NCBI GenBank assembly: GCA_944378225.1
Contig: CALWGE010000031.1
Span: 1-32,124, forward strand
DNA: 32,124 nucleotides
Direction: 5' to 3'
From: an uncultured Merdimonas sp.
Lineage (GTDB): Bacteria; Bacillota; Clostridia; Lachnospirales; Lachnospiraceae
In this document: positions 7,742 to 17,447 of the stretch, piece by piece
How positions within the stretch are numbered: position 1 is the first letter of the stretch
Layout: each line of letters starts with the position of its first letter
The notes under the pieces: model-generated
Database searches by the model: none
Seen by the model: only the letters and a program-made list of their open reading frames with translations
Told to the model about the DNA's origin: nothing
Made by a program: the position numbers and the translations under genes

Positions 7742-9553
7742 GTGATGTTTGGAAAAAAGAAAAAACTTGAGAAACCGGGTACGGAAGAGTTTTCTCTGAA
7801 AACCGGAGAGGCAGAGGAAGATGCAGAGATACTTTCTGGCACAATTTCTGAAAAAAGCCTGATGGATGAATGGGAGGAAGATGAAGAGAAGCTGGGCGGA
7901 ACAGAAAAAAAGAAAGGGCTTTTTGCAAAACGGAAAAAGAAGATGCAGGAAGCAAAGCCTGTGAAAGAAAAGGTTCCTCTTACTCCCGCACAGAGGAAAA
8001 AACGCAGAAAGCGTATTATTTTAGGTACTGTTGCAGTGATCCTGGCAGCATTGCTTGTACTTCCCAGGCTGTTTGCTCCTGAAATTCTTCCCGTAGTAAC
8101 GGTAGCGGAGGCGTCTCTGGGAACTGTGCAGCAGGTGGTGGAAGGAAGCGGAACTGTTCAGTCAGAAGAGGCCAAGACATATTTTTCACCGGTTTCCGCC
8201 ACAGTGGAAGATTTTGATCTGCAGGTGGGAGATACTGTGGAGGCGGGAGAAACGCTGCTGACCTACGACGCTTCAGAACTGGATGAGCTTTACAGACAGG
8301 CAGAGCTGACCGGCAGCGCAGCAAACTACGGCTATCAGGATTCCATTGCAAAGGATAATGAAAATGTAGCGGAATATAACCGTTCTACGGCAGCCCTGGA
8401 AATCATCAACCGGCAGCTGGATGAGGAGGATGATAATCTGGATCATCTGAATGATCGGATACGGGAATATACCGGATACCAGGGGGATTCTTCCAATAAA
8501 CTGACTGCGCTGAAGGAACAGCAGGCGCAGGCACAGGCGGCTGTGGCAGATCTTGAGGAAAAACAGGCGGTCCTTGATGCGGCGAATACCGCATTAAGTT
8601 CTTCTACTCTGGATCCGGATTCTCAGGACTATAAAAAGCTTCAGGACGCGGTGACAGTGGCGCAGGCAGCAGTGGATGCGGCTTCACCTGCCGCTTCGGA
8701 AGCTCAGGCAAAGCTTCCGGAACTGGAAAAGAGCATACAGGAGGAGCAGAATCATTACAATGAAATTGTCATAAAGCTGGATGAATATCAGGGACGCCTG
8801 AAGGATTCTCAGGAAAATAAGCAGAAACTGGAGAGCAGCAAGGCAGAGGAGGAAGGAATTCAGACTTCCACAGATGCATCGATTCTGTCCTCGGCAGCCA
8901 GAAATGAGCTGGCGGCCAATAAAAATCTGAGTAATCTGAATGCGCAGATGACAAAAGATGATATCACGGAAGGAAAGGAAGGTATCAAAGCTGAGTTTTC
9001 CGGCGTAGTTACAAAGGTATCTGCAGTTTCCGGAGGACCGGCAGCGAAAGGTGGAGAACTTTTTACAGTCGCCAGCAGTGAAGATGTGGTGGTGGAAATG
9101 AGCATTACCAAATACGATCTGGAGAAGATGGAGGAAGGACAGACGGCGGCGATTACGCTGGCAGGACATGAGTACACCGGAACGGTTACATCCTTAAGCC
9201 GTATTGCGGAGACAAATGCAAAAGGAACACCTGTTATTACGGCACAGATCAAAATTGACAATCCGGATGAGAATATTTATCTGGGACTTGAGGCAACCGT
9301 GTCTGTGAACGGACAGAAAGCGGAGGATGTGCTGGTGGTGCCTACAGAATGTATCAATTCCGGTCAGGACGGAAACTTCTGCTATGTAGTACAGGAGGAC
9401 GGCGTACTGGTAAGAAAAAACGTGGAAACGGGACTGGAATCTGATGATTATACAGAAATCAGGTCTGGCCTGGAATTTGGCGATCGGGTTGTGTCCGGCG
9501 GTATTACAGCTGCCACGCAGGAAGGAACACGTGTGACAGCGGTGGAGGGATAA
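7742..9553 (+). CDS. HlyD/MacA-like membrane-fusion adaptor with long cytoplasmic N-terminus
   Basis: 603 residues, long for the family. Residues 1-90 are strongly charged and rich in Lys and Glu, ending in KKRRKR before a single membrane helix at about 92-110. After the helix come a lipoyl/barrel-sandwich half near 120-175, a coiled-coil rich in Ala, Gln and Glu at about 185-395, the second lipoyl half near 415, and beta-barrel domains to the end (EGTRVTAVEG). The adaptor bridges the permease on the outer face. AAGGAG at 7731 supports the ATG. The 90-residue charged cytoplasmic extension is unusual compared with typical MacA. Confidence 0.9.
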   Translation: MMFGKKKKLEKPGTEEFSLKTGEAEEDAEILSGTISEKSLMDEWEEDEEKLGGTEKKKGLFAKRKKKMQEAKPVKEKVPLTPAQRKKRRKRIILGTVAVILAALLVLPRLFAPEILPVVTVAEASLGTVQQVVEGSGTVQSEEAKTYFSPVSATVEDFDLQVGDTVEAGETLLTYDASELDELYRQAELTGSAANYGYQDSIAKDNENVAEYNRSTAALEIINRQLDEEDDNLDHLNDRIREYTGYQGDSSNKLTALKEQQAQAQAAVADLEEKQAVLDAANTALSSSTLDPDSQDYKKLQDAVTVAQAAVDAASPAASEAQAKLPELEKSIQEEQNHYNEIVIKLDEYQGRLKDSQENKQKLESSKAEEEGIQTSTDASILSSAARNELAANKNLSNLNAQMTKDDITEGKEGIKAEFSGVVTKVSAVSGGPAAKGGELFTVASSEDVVVEMSITKYDLEKMEEGQTAAITLAGHEYTGTVTSLSRIAETNAKGTPVITAQIKIDNPDENIYLGLEATVSVNGQKAEDVLVVPTECINSGQDGNFCYVVQEDGVLVRKNVETGLESDDYTEIRSGLEFGDRVVSGGITAATQEGTRVTAVEG

Positions 9554-9556
9554 AGG

Positions 9557-10786
9557 ATGGCACAGCTGTATGAATATGTAAAGATGGCCATTGACAATAT
9601 CCGGGCCAACAAAGGACGCTCCTTTCTGACTATGCTGGGCATTATCATAGGAATTTCGTCGGTTATTATGATTATGTCAGTAGGCGGCGGCGCAAAGACG
9701 GAGATGAGCGATGCGCTGAGCGCCATTGCCGGCGGACAGCTTTATATTTCCGTTAATGACAGCGGGGACGGAACTGCCGAGTATATTACTCCGCAGGATA
9801 TGGCGGCGATCAAGGAAAAGGTTCCGCATGTGAAAGGAGTTACACCTTCTGACAGTATGGTGGGTACTCTGCTGGCGCCCAAGGGGAATTTTGATGTGAT
9901 TGCTTCTACAGGTACCGCAGATCTGGAATATACCCATAATCCGGAGATGAAATACGGCCATTATTTCACAGACGCGGATGTGGAGGCCATGAATCTGGTG
10001 GCTGTCATTGGGCAGTCAGATGCCGTAAAGCTGTTTGGAACGGATGATGTGGTGGGCATGTCTGTGGAGGCGACTGTTTATAATATCACACATGATATTA
10101 CCATCTGCGGCGTCATTGCGGAAGAACAGTCGGACAGCGCCATGATGGACGCGATGCTTTATGGATCCAGTTATGTGAATCTGTACATGCCCTATACGGC
10201 GAATTATGCTTTTGGCTATGAGCTGGATGAGTTTTACTCTATTTATATTATTTCTGAGGGAAGCGAATATTCTCAGGCGGTAGGGAATGAATCCATGCGT
10301 CTGCTGGAAAACCGGCACCATGCACAGGGGAAGGACGCTTATTTTCTCCAGGATGCAGATGCGCAGATTGCGCAGATTACAAGTGTGCTTGATATGATTA
10401 CGGCCTTTATCGCCCTGGTGGCGGCTATTGCCCTGCTGGTAGGCGGAATCGGCGTTATGAACATTATGCTGGTTTCCGTTACTGAGCGGACCAGAGAGAT
10501 TGGAATCCGGAAAGCGCTCGGAGCCAGAACAGGCTCCATCATGATGCAGTTCCTGGCAGAATCAGCGATTATTACCTGTATTGGAGGCGTCATTGGCATT
10601 ATTCTGGGGCTTCTGGGAGCCTATGGTATCTGTTCTTTGCCCATGCTGGGCATCTCTCCGGATATCAGCATAGGAACGATTATCATAGCCACGCTGTTTT
10701 CTTCGGGAGTGGGTATTTTCTTTGGAATTTATCCGGCAAAAAAAGCAGCCAAGCTTAGTCCGATTGAGGCGCTGCGCAGGAACTGA
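9557..10786 (+). CDS. MacB-like ABC transporter permease (FtsX domain)
   Basis: 409 residues. One helix near 21-43 (LGIIIGISSVIMIM) is followed by an extracytoplasmic MacB periplasmic-core-like domain to about 270. Three C-terminal helices at about 279-305, 330-355 and 370-392 form the FtsX module. The coupling segment TERTREIGIRKALGA and the terminal AKLSPIEALRRN are hallmark MacB sequences. Its start lies 3 bases after the adaptor stop, with GGAGGG overlapping that gene's end. It completes the ATPase-adaptor-permease operon, which terminates at 10814-10850. The ATPase is encoded separately, unlike Gram-negative MacB. Confidence 0.94.
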   Translation: MAQLYEYVKMAIDNIRANKGRSFLTMLGIIIGISSVIMIMSVGGGAKTEMSDALSAIAGGQLYISVNDSGDGTAEYITPQDMAAIKEKVPHVKGVTPSDSMVGTLLAPKGNFDVIASTGTADLEYTHNPEMKYGHYFTDADVEAMNLVAVIGQSDAVKLFGTDDVVGMSVEATVYNITHDITICGVIAEEQSDSAMMDAMLYGSSYVNLYMPYTANYAFGYELDEFYSIYIISEGSEYSQAVGNESMRLLENRHHAQGKDAYFLQDADAQIAQITSVLDMITAFIALVAAIALLVGGIGVMNIMLVSVTERTREIGIRKALGARTGSIMMQFLAESAIITCIGGVIGIILGLLGAYGICSLPMLGISPDISIGTIIIATLFSSGVGIFFGIYPAKKAAKLSPIEALRRN

Positions 10787-10813
10787 CAGGATAACAGAAT
10801 GAAAAACAGCAAA

Positions 10814-10852
10814 AAAAGCCGTATATCCGGAAAACGGGTATATGGCTTTTTA
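10814..10852 (+). terminator. Terminator of the efflux operon
   Basis: A 16-bp stem with two G-U pairs (10814-10829 with 10835-10850) closes loop GAAAA. Its A-rich 5' base and T-rich 3' base are typical of an intrinsic terminator. It lies 28 bases after the permease stop. Confidence 0.85.
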
Positions 10853-10927
10853 TATTGGTAATGATTTTGCGGAGAAACCAAAAGAAAGGAAGAAATTGTT
10901 AAAAAAATCTAAAATTCAGAATTTGCG

Positions 10928-10966
10928 TTGTAATCCACAGAGAATTGTAGTACAGTAATTTTACTG
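10928..10966 (+). promoter_or_regulatory. Possible promoter and inverted repeat upstream of the kinase operon
   Basis: The 337-base gap 10787-11123 holds the terminator above and this site. TTGTAA (10928-10933) and TACAGT (10951-10956) are spaced by 17 bases. A perfect inverted repeat CAGTAA-TT-TTACTG at 10953-10966 overlaps the -10. The resulting leader would be about 160 bases long; I see no RNA element or reading frame with a good ribosome site in it. Confidence 0.4.
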
Positions 10967-11123
10967 ATTCATCCGGCAGTCCTGTCGGAAGACATTATCC
11001 TCAGGCGGATTCTCCGCCGAAATTACCCCATGCAGTACAGGTACAAAAGAAAACAGAAGTAACAGGGTATCCAGGAAAAGTACGGAAAACAGCAGACACG
11101 AATGAGCGGAAGAAGGGAAACAG

Positions 11124-12812
11124 ATGCTGAAAATCGGGACAGTTCTGGAAGGAAAGTACAGGATTTTGGATGTCATAGGAAGAGGCGGTATGAGCATTGT
11201 CTATCTGGCCGTGAATGAAAGAGCGAACAAATTCTGGGCTGTCAAGGAGATTGCGAAGGCAGATTACGGCAGTTTTGCTCCTGACAGAAAAGAACTGGAG
11301 CTCATGAAGGGATTCAGGCACCCGAGTATTCCCGGTATCGCAGACGTAATAGATGACGGTGACAGGCTTCTGATTGTGATGGATTATGTAGAGGGCAGAT
11401 CGCTGGATATCCGACTGGCGGAGCAGGGGGCCCAGTCTGAGGAAAAGGTTCTGGAATGGGCGAAGCAGCTGTGCGCAGCTCTTATTTATCTGCATAACAG
11501 AAATCCGCCTGTTATCTATCGGGATTTAAAGCCTGCCAATGTAATTGTGAAGCCGGATGGAATGGTGTCTCTTATTGATTTTGGAGCAGCCAGGGAATAC
11601 AGGCCTCAGAGGATGAAGGATACGGTTTCACTGGGAACGAGAGGATATGCAGCCCCGGAGCAGTATGAAGAGAACGGACTGAGTGATGTCAGAACAGATA
11701 TCTACTGCCTGGGCGTCATGCTGTTTCAGCTTCTTACCGGGGAAAGCCCGCACAGCCTTCGTCCTATACGGCAATGTAATTCCGCTTTTTCAGCGGGTCT
11801 GGAAGAAATTATCCGAAAATGTACGCAGGTTCGAAAGGAGGAAAGATATCAGTCCTGCGCAGAGCTTCTTTATGCATTGGAGCACTTTCAGGAACAGGAC
11901 AGAAAATACCGGGAAATACAGAAACGGAAAATCAGACAGTATGCGTTCTGTCTGGGCGGAATTCTGTTGTTTCTTGGTCTGTCCGGAATCTTTCTCGCAT
12001 TTGAAACAGGAATACGGAAGAACAGTTATGAGGCCTGTCTGGTTTCTGCCCGAAATTCGGTGAATCAGCAGGAAGAGAAGGAAAACTATGAGAAAGCTCT
12101 GTATCTGGATCCCTTTCGGGAAGAAGCCTGGCTTCTGCTTCTTCAGGAATGTTTTCTGGAAGATCAGAGGCTGACATCCGAAGAAAGTGCGCAGCTTCGG
12201 GAGCTGTTGATTCAGTACACGCAAGACGGGCAGACTCTGGAAACTGTATTTCAGAAAAATAAGGAAGGTTACGCCCGGTTTTCTTATGAGGCGGGACTTG
12301 CCTATTTTTATAAATTTGAGGATACGGGCAGCAAAAAAACTGCCAGAGGGTATTTTGAAACGGCGGCTGCTTCCGGGACGCTGGAGGATCCAAAACGGAA
12401 ACGGGCTGAAAGGCTTGCTTTGATTTCAGGATACTATGCGCAGATAGGACAAATGGATGCTGCCGGGGACAGGTTTGTCAGTTTTCAGGACTACTGGCAG
12501 GATCTTACGGAACTTTCGGCAGGAAATCTGGTGGAAGAGGACAATGAAAGGACTGCTCTGGTTATGTACCAGGAGCTGGTGAATCAGATAATATCCAGGG
12601 CCGCTGAATTTCGGGATGCAGGCGTGGAAGAGAAGGAGATGACAGATACACTTGTGCAGCTGGAATTCCATCTGGAAAATGATTTTCGGGAAACAGGAAA
12701 AGAAATGTGGGAGGAGATTCGGGAAGAAATTCAGGAGCTGCTGGAAGAAATCAGACAGGCACGCCGTGTTGTATCTTCAGCATTCGAAAAGGAGAGAGTA
12801 AAGGATGGATGA
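11124..12812 (+). CDS. Membrane-anchored Hanks-type Ser/Thr protein kinase
   Basis: 562 residues. The cytoplasmic kinase domain (about 10-255) has the glycine loop IGRGGMSIVY, catalytic Lys41 in WAVKEIAK, catalytic Asp134 in YRDLKPAN, Asp152 in IDFGAAR, and the activation-loop end GTRGYAAPEQ. The HRD histidine is replaced by Tyr (YRD), a known bacterial variant. A basic linker precedes one membrane helix at about 273-295. The outer region (296-562) is helical and TPR-like (EEKENYEKALYLDPFREEAW); there are no PASTA repeats, unlike PrkC/PknB. GAAGGGAA precedes the ATG. No phosphatase gene is adjacent. It overlaps the next gene by 8 bases. Confidence 0.92.
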   Translation: MLKIGTVLEGKYRILDVIGRGGMSIVYLAVNERANKFWAVKEIAKADYGSFAPDRKELELMKGFRHPSIPGIADVIDDGDRLLIVMDYVEGRSLDIRLAEQGAQSEEKVLEWAKQLCAALIYLHNRNPPVIYRDLKPANVIVKPDGMVSLIDFGAAREYRPQRMKDTVSLGTRGYAAPEQYEENGLSDVRTDIYCLGVMLFQLLTGESPHSLRPIRQCNSAFSAGLEEIIRKCTQVRKEERYQSCAELLYALEHFQEQDRKYREIQKRKIRQYAFCLGGILLFLGLSGIFLAFETGIRKNSYEACLVSARNSVNQQEEKENYEKALYLDPFREEAWLLLLQECFLEDQRLTSEESAQLRELLIQYTQDGQTLETVFQKNKEGYARFSYEAGLAYFYKFEDTGSKKTARGYFETAAASGTLEDPKRKRAERLALISGYYAQIGQMDAAGDRFVSFQDYWQDLTELSAGNLVEEDNERTALVMYQELVNQIISRAAEFRDAGVEEKEMTDTLVQLEFHLENDFRETGKEMWEEIREEIQELLEEIRQARRVVSSAFEKERVKDG

Positions 12813-13131
12813 GATTTTATCAAGAATCGACATTTATCACAGGTTGTCACAGTTTTGCTTTGGGGGAGCCCTGGTTTTTCTGATAGTTTCTGTGATTCTG
12901 TTTTTCCGTCTGGATATCCGGACTGCAGCAGGATATCTTTCCGGAAGAAAGGCACGGAGAGAGATTAAGAGACTGGAAGAAGAAAAAGCTTTTCAGGAAA
13001 ACAGAGAGGTGCAGTTATCTGTTGAAACAGACTGCGGGGAAGAGGCAACAGAAATTCTTCCCTTGAACAGGGAAACCGGTTATGAGCAGGGCAAAAGGGC
13101 TGGGTATAAGCCGGAAGGGAGAAAAATTTGA
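12805..13131 (+). CDS. Small single-helix membrane protein of the kinase operon, unknown function
   Basis: 108 residues. A short N-terminal segment precedes one hydrophobic helix at about 18-36 (GGALVFLIVSVILFF), followed by a basic coiled-coil-like stretch (GRKARREIKRLEEEK) and a polar tail with EEATEILPLNRET. The positive-inside rule places the tail in the cytoplasm, where the neighbouring kinase domain acts, so its Thr residues could be substrates (inference). It overlaps both neighbours, by 8 and 4 bases, which argues strongly that it is a real gene. I do not recognise a named family. Confidence 0.8.
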   Translation: MDEILSRIDIYHRLSQFCFGGALVFLIVSVILFFRLDIRTAAGYLSGRKARREIKRLEEEKAFQENREVQLSVETDCGEEATEILPLNRETGYEQGKRAGYKPEGRKI

Positions 13132-16100
13132 AAAAAGGAATCCTGTTATGTCTGTTTCTGCTGGCTTTGCCGGCAGATTTGAAGGAAACTACAGAGCTGA
13201 GAAGTTATGCACATCCTGTACAGGAACAGGAAGATACCGGAACAACAGATGAAAAAGAAGAGGGGATTCCAATCAAGGATGAGATCGCCCCTGTAGTGCA
13301 TACAGAATGTCCGGCGGCTGACTGGGAGAAAGAAGGCAGAAAATATTATGGAGGAAATGATGGGGAGACAGAGCAGCTGACCCTTGTTTTTACAGAAGAA
13401 ACTTATACGGAAATAACGGAAAAGCCGGAGTTGACAATTCTGAAAGATGGACAGAGGATGGAACAGGAGACGACAGGGGACTGGATTTACTGGGATCAGG
13501 AGGCAGGCGGCCGGGTTTCTGCCCATGTTATGCTTCCCTATGAAGACGGCAGGGAAATCTGTTATCAGGTGGAGGCTGTCTGGCAGGATGATGCAGGAAA
13601 TCCTCTGACAGCGGCAGAGGGAAGTTTTGGGAAAATAGAGGAAAAAGACAAGGGCGTTTTTGTGACGGGCAATATGATTCTGGACGCCAGATCCCCGGAA
13701 CTTCTGGATTTTGCGGTGGAGGGAAACTGTGTGCAGACGGCAGAGTGGGGAGGGGAAAGGATTCCTCTTTTCAATGACGAGGAAAAGGAAGATATCAGGT
13801 TTACCTTTATTATAGATGACGGAGAAGAGGAATGGAATGGAGAAGAACTGAGACTTCAGATCATCAGTCTGACAGATGGGGATGTGATAACAGAACTCCG
13901 GGGAGACAGTGAAGCTGTTATATGGCGGCATGAAGACAGGAGCCATCAGGCAGAGTTTGTATTTGACGGAGAAGAGGGGACAGAGGATGTGTATCAGCTT
14001 CAGCTCAGCTATTGTGACAGAACGGGTCATGTTTTGCGTGATGGAAGGACAGAAACAGAGGAGGATATGATTTCTGCCGCTGTGCGGGAAGACATCGGAC
14101 TCTGTGTTACAAGTCCTTTTGCGCTTGATCATGCTGCTCCCACCATTCAGATTGACTGGCCGGAAGCTGTCAGGGTTGTAAAAGACGGAAAAGACTGTGA
14201 TTCTGCAGAGGGATATACGGTGGATGATATCTTTTATTATAACAGCGATGTTATGGCAGAAATTGTACTTTGTGACACCTCTGTGTTTGACTCTGCATCT
14301 CAAGAAGGAAAGGAGCTCTCTGTACCCCGGAATTTCTGTCTGTGGATTTTAAAGAAATCGGAAAAAGAAGAAGGAGAGGGGACAGACGGAAGTTTTCAGA
14401 TGAAGGATGTGTCGGGACAGATTCGGTGGAGCCGGACAGGCGATGGGGAATGGAGAGGCGTTTTTCCGGTGTCGGAAGAAGGAACCTACAGACTGCAGGC
14501 TGCTTATCAGGATCCGGCAGGCAATCAGGCAGGTCCGGATGAAAGAGGGGTGATTCCGCTGTATGACGGCAGCGGGGACGGAAGACTGGAAAGTCCTTTA
14601 TTTGTTCTGGACAGGACCGCACCGGCAGTCAGTCTGTCTTATACAGAAGAACCGGTACAGGTGTACAGGGAAAGAAAGTATTTTAATACGGCTGTTAAGC
14701 TTTGTATTGTTGTAAAAGAAAAGAATTTCTGTGTACAGGAATTTAAGAAAACGCTGCAGAAATTTTCTGCTTCAGACAGTACAGGAAAGGACGAAAAGGA
14801 GAATACAGAACTGGTCTTCTTTCTGGATACGATGGAGATGAATGAGATAAGCCCGGATGTGTGGAAAGTGGAACTTCCCCTGAGTACAGACGCAAATTAC
14901 AGCATACCTGTTTTATTTGAGGATTTGGCCGGGAATCAGTCCAGAGCAGATACGGGAACCGCGGTATCTCTTACAGTAGACAGACAGGCGCCTTCTGAAC
15001 TCATGTTTACATATTCGGAAAGTCTGTCGGCGCCATATCTGCCCTCAGGATGGATTTTTGCCCGTGAAAAGCTGGAACTTCGGGCGGCTGTCAGAGATGG
15101 AACATCCGGGATCAGGAAAATTCGTTTTATTATGGAGGACGAGAACGGAGAAGAATTTATCAGGGAACAGAGTTTTGAACCGTGTGACGCACAGACGGCA
15201 GAGCTGTCGCTTCCTTTGGAAAAGGCTGATTTTAAGGGCAGTCTGCGGACAGAAGTATATGACTGGGCAGGGAACTGCCGGACAGAGAGCAGAAACTATG
15301 CAGTAGAAAGTCAGAAACAGCATAAAAATTCCGTAACCGGTCAGATTGTTACTCTGACAGAGCCTTCCCGAACGGTAAACGGTATCAGTTATTATAATAC
15401 AGATATCATGTTCCGGATAGCGGTGGAAGATAATTATTCCGGAATTCGTGAAGTGAGATATTCGGGTGGAAATACATTGTCCGGAGCATACAGTTATGCG
15501 GAGGAGGCAGACAGGAAAGAAAATACAGAGGAGGGGCAGGAGATTGAAAGAGAATTTTCCAAAGAGCTGATCCTGGATGCGGAAGAAAATAATGAAAATA
15601 ATATCCCGGTGCGGGTTTCTTTTACGGATAATGCCGGTTATATGGAGGAGCTTCAGGAGATTTATCACATTGACAGAACAGTGCCGGAAATTTCGGTAAA
15701 GTATGATGTGAATCAGCCTGTGAACGGACATTATTTTCATCAGCCGCGTACAGCCGTTGTTACGATACGCGAAAGAAATTTTGATGAAAAGGATGTAAGA
15801 TTTCATATTACGAATTCAGAAGGGACCATGCCCGAAATCAGCGGATGGAGTTCTACAGGAAGCGGAGATGATACGCTTCATGTGTGTACGGTATCGTTTA
15901 AGGCCGACGGTGACTACAGCTTCACTGTGGAATTTCAGGATCTGGCAGGAAATCAGGCTGCGTATGATCGGACAGATGAATTCACTATAGATCAGACAAG
16001 TCCGGAACTGAATGTTACCTGGGATCCCGCAGAGGGAAAAAATGACATATACTATGCTGAAAGCCGGACGGCAGTAATCGAGGTACTGGAACACAATTTT

Positions 16101-17405
16101 GATGAAGAAAAAATCGATGTGACAGTCAGGAAGCAAAATGGAAATAAAGAAACAGTGGGAGAAAAGGGCAGTGTTCCGGTGTTTCTTTCAGAGTGGAAAC
16201 AGGAGGGAGACCGTCATACGGCCAGATTAACTTTTTCAGAGGACGGGATTTACGCATTGGAGGTGACGGGAGAAGATCTGGCGGGAAACAGGATGAACCA
16301 TTACGAATCAGAACCCTTTGTCATTGACCGGACGCCGCCGGAAATCAGCATTTCTGATCTTGAAAACCGGTCTGCGAACAATAAGGAGGTGAGTCCCCGT
16401 ATCTGCTATACAGATGCAAACTGTGACATGGACAGCGAGGTGATTTCCCTGACGGGATACCGGAACGGGGAGACAGTATGGGAGGGGGAACGGACGAGGA
16501 TTCCGGAAGGAATGGAGCTGAAATTCAATGATTTAGCGTATACACAGGAGATGGATGATATGTATATGCTGAAGGTTTCAGTTCAGGATCTGGCTGGCAA
16601 CAGAAGTACGGCACAGATCAGCTTTTCTGTAAACCGTTTCGGTTCTGTCTATACCTTTGATGAAAGTACAGAAAGACTGGCAGGAGAAAACGGAACGTAT
16701 TTTACAAAAGAAGCGCAGCAGCTGGTTATCAGGGAAACAAATGTGGATTCGCTGGAATTTCAGAAGATTCTCTGCAGTCATGACGGAAGAATTCGGACTC
16801 TGAGAGAGGGGAAGGATTATACAGTAAAAGAAAGCGGAGGGTTCCCCGGGTGGAAACAGTATACTTATACAGTATCCAAAGAAAATTTTGAAAAAGAAGG
16901 AGCTTATGTTCTTACAGTTTATTCAGAAGACCGGGCCGGGAATGCTTCCGATACAGGAGTGAAGGAGAAAAGAATAGAGTTTGCCGTAGACAGAACAGCT
17001 CCCGTTGTTCTGATTTCCGGAGCAGAGCAGGGAGGAAGATACAGGGAACATACCAGAGAGCTGACGCTGGATATCCAGGATAATCTGTGTCTGGAAACGG
17101 TGACAGTGATTCTGAATGGGGAAACAACCGAATACAGTGCACAGGAGATAGAAGACAGGAAAGGGAGGATTACACTCCGGATACAGGGAAAAAATTACTG
17201 GCAGGAACTTTCCGTAACTGCCTGTGATGCGGCTGGAAATGCAGCAGAAGAAATAAAGCTGCGGCTGCTTGTGACTCCAAATCTGCTGGTTCAGCTTGTA
17301 ACAGACAGAACTTTATGCTATAGTATAGCGGCAGGTCTGATGCTTCTGACTGCGGGAATCATAGGAGTTTTGCAGGCCGGTGAAAGATGGAAAAAAGATT
17401 CTTAA
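13128..17405 (+). CDS. Giant cell-surface protein with tandem Ig-like repeats and C-terminal membrane anchor
   Basis: 1425 residues, starting at a TTG that overlaps the preceding stop (TTGA) after GGAAGGGAG at about 13112. A short signal peptide (KKGILLCLFLLALPA) leads into a long acidic ectodomain. Repeat landmarks occur across the chain: strand-edge motifs such as DRTAPAVSLSY, DRTVPEISV, DQTSPELNV, DRTPPEISI and DRTAPVVLI, and about nine D-x-AGN motifs (for example QDLAGNQ, EDRAGNA). They mark a string of beta-sandwich Ig-like domains of roughly 90-110 residues. A single helix at about 1395-1417 and a basic tail (ERWKKDS) anchor it with the repeats outside. There is no LPXTG motif. A role in adhesion or as an envelope ruler or sensor is possible. 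Confidence 0.88.
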   Translation: MKKGILLCLFLLALPADLKETTELRSYAHPVQEQEDTGTTDEKEEGIPIKDEIAPVVHTECPAADWEKEGRKYYGGNDGETEQLTLVFTEETYTEITEKPELTILKDGQRMEQETTGDWIYWDQEAGGRVSAHVMLPYEDGREICYQVEAVWQDDAGNPLTAAEGSFGKIEEKDKGVFVTGNMILDARSPELLDFAVEGNCVQTAEWGGERIPLFNDEEKEDIRFTFIIDDGEEEWNGEELRLQIISLTDGDVITELRGDSEAVIWRHEDRSHQAEFVFDGEEGTEDVYQLQLSYCDRTGHVLRDGRTETEEDMISAAVREDIGLCVTSPFALDHAAPTIQIDWPEAVRVVKDGKDCDSAEGYTVDDIFYYNSDVMAEIVLCDTSVFDSASQEGKELSVPRNFCLWILKKSEKEEGEGTDGSFQMKDVSGQIRWSRTGDGEWRGVFPVSEEGTYRLQAAYQDPAGNQAGPDERGVIPLYDGSGDGRLESPLFVLDRTAPAVSLSYTEEPVQVYRERKYFNTAVKLCIVVKEKNFCVQEFKKTLQKFSASDSTGKDEKENTELVFFLDTMEMNEISPDVWKVELPLSTDANYSIPVLFEDLAGNQSRADTGTAVSLTVDRQAPSELMFTYSESLSAPYLPSGWIFAREKLELRAAVRDGTSGIRKIRFIMEDENGEEFIREQSFEPCDAQTAELSLPLEKADFKGSLRTEVYDWAGNCRTESRNYAVESQKQHKNSVTGQIVTLTEPSRTVNGISYYNTDIMFRIAVEDNYSGIREVRYSGGNTLSGAYSYAEEADRKENTEEGQEIEREFSKELILDAEENNENNIPVRVSFTDNAGYMEELQEIYHIDRTVPEISVKYDVNQPVNGHYFHQPRTAVVTIRERNFDEKDVRFHITNSEGTMPEISGWSSTGSGDDTLHVCTVSFKADGDYSFTVEFQDLAGNQAAYDRTDEFTIDQTSPELNVTWDPAEGKNDIYYAESRTAVIEVLEHNFDEEKIDVTVRKQNGNKETVGEKGSVPVFLSEWKQEGDRHTARLTFSEDGIYALEVTGEDLAGNRMNHYESEPFVIDRTPPEISISDLENRSANNKEVSPRICYTDANCDMDSEVISLTGYRNGETVWEGERTRIPEGMELKFNDLAYTQEMDDMYMLKVSVQDLAGNRSTAQISFSVNRFGSVYTFDESTERLAGENGTYFTKEAQQLVIRETNVDSLEFQKILCSHDGRIRTLREGKDYTVKESGGFPGWKQYTYTVSKENFEKEGAYVLTVYSEDRAGNASDTGVKEKRIEFAVDRTAPVVLISGAEQGGRYREHTRELTLDIQDNLCLETVTVILNGETTEYSAQEIEDRKGRITLRIQGKNYWQELSVTACDAAGNAAEEIKLRLLVTPNLLVQLVTDRTLCYSIAAGLMLLTAGIIGVLQAGERWKKDS

Positions 17406-17412
17406 AAACTGG

Positions 17413-17441
17413 TTGACACATAGAGAGTGATATGGTATGAT
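17413..17441 (+). promoter_or_regulatory. Promoter of infC-rpmI-rplT
   Basis: TTGACA (17413-17418) and TATGAT (17436-17441) are spaced exactly 17 bases apart. Transcription would start near 17448, giving a leader of about 157 bases before infC. The promoter sits 7 bases after the stop codon of the surface-protein gene. Confidence 0.88.
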
Positions 17442-17447
17442 ACTTGG

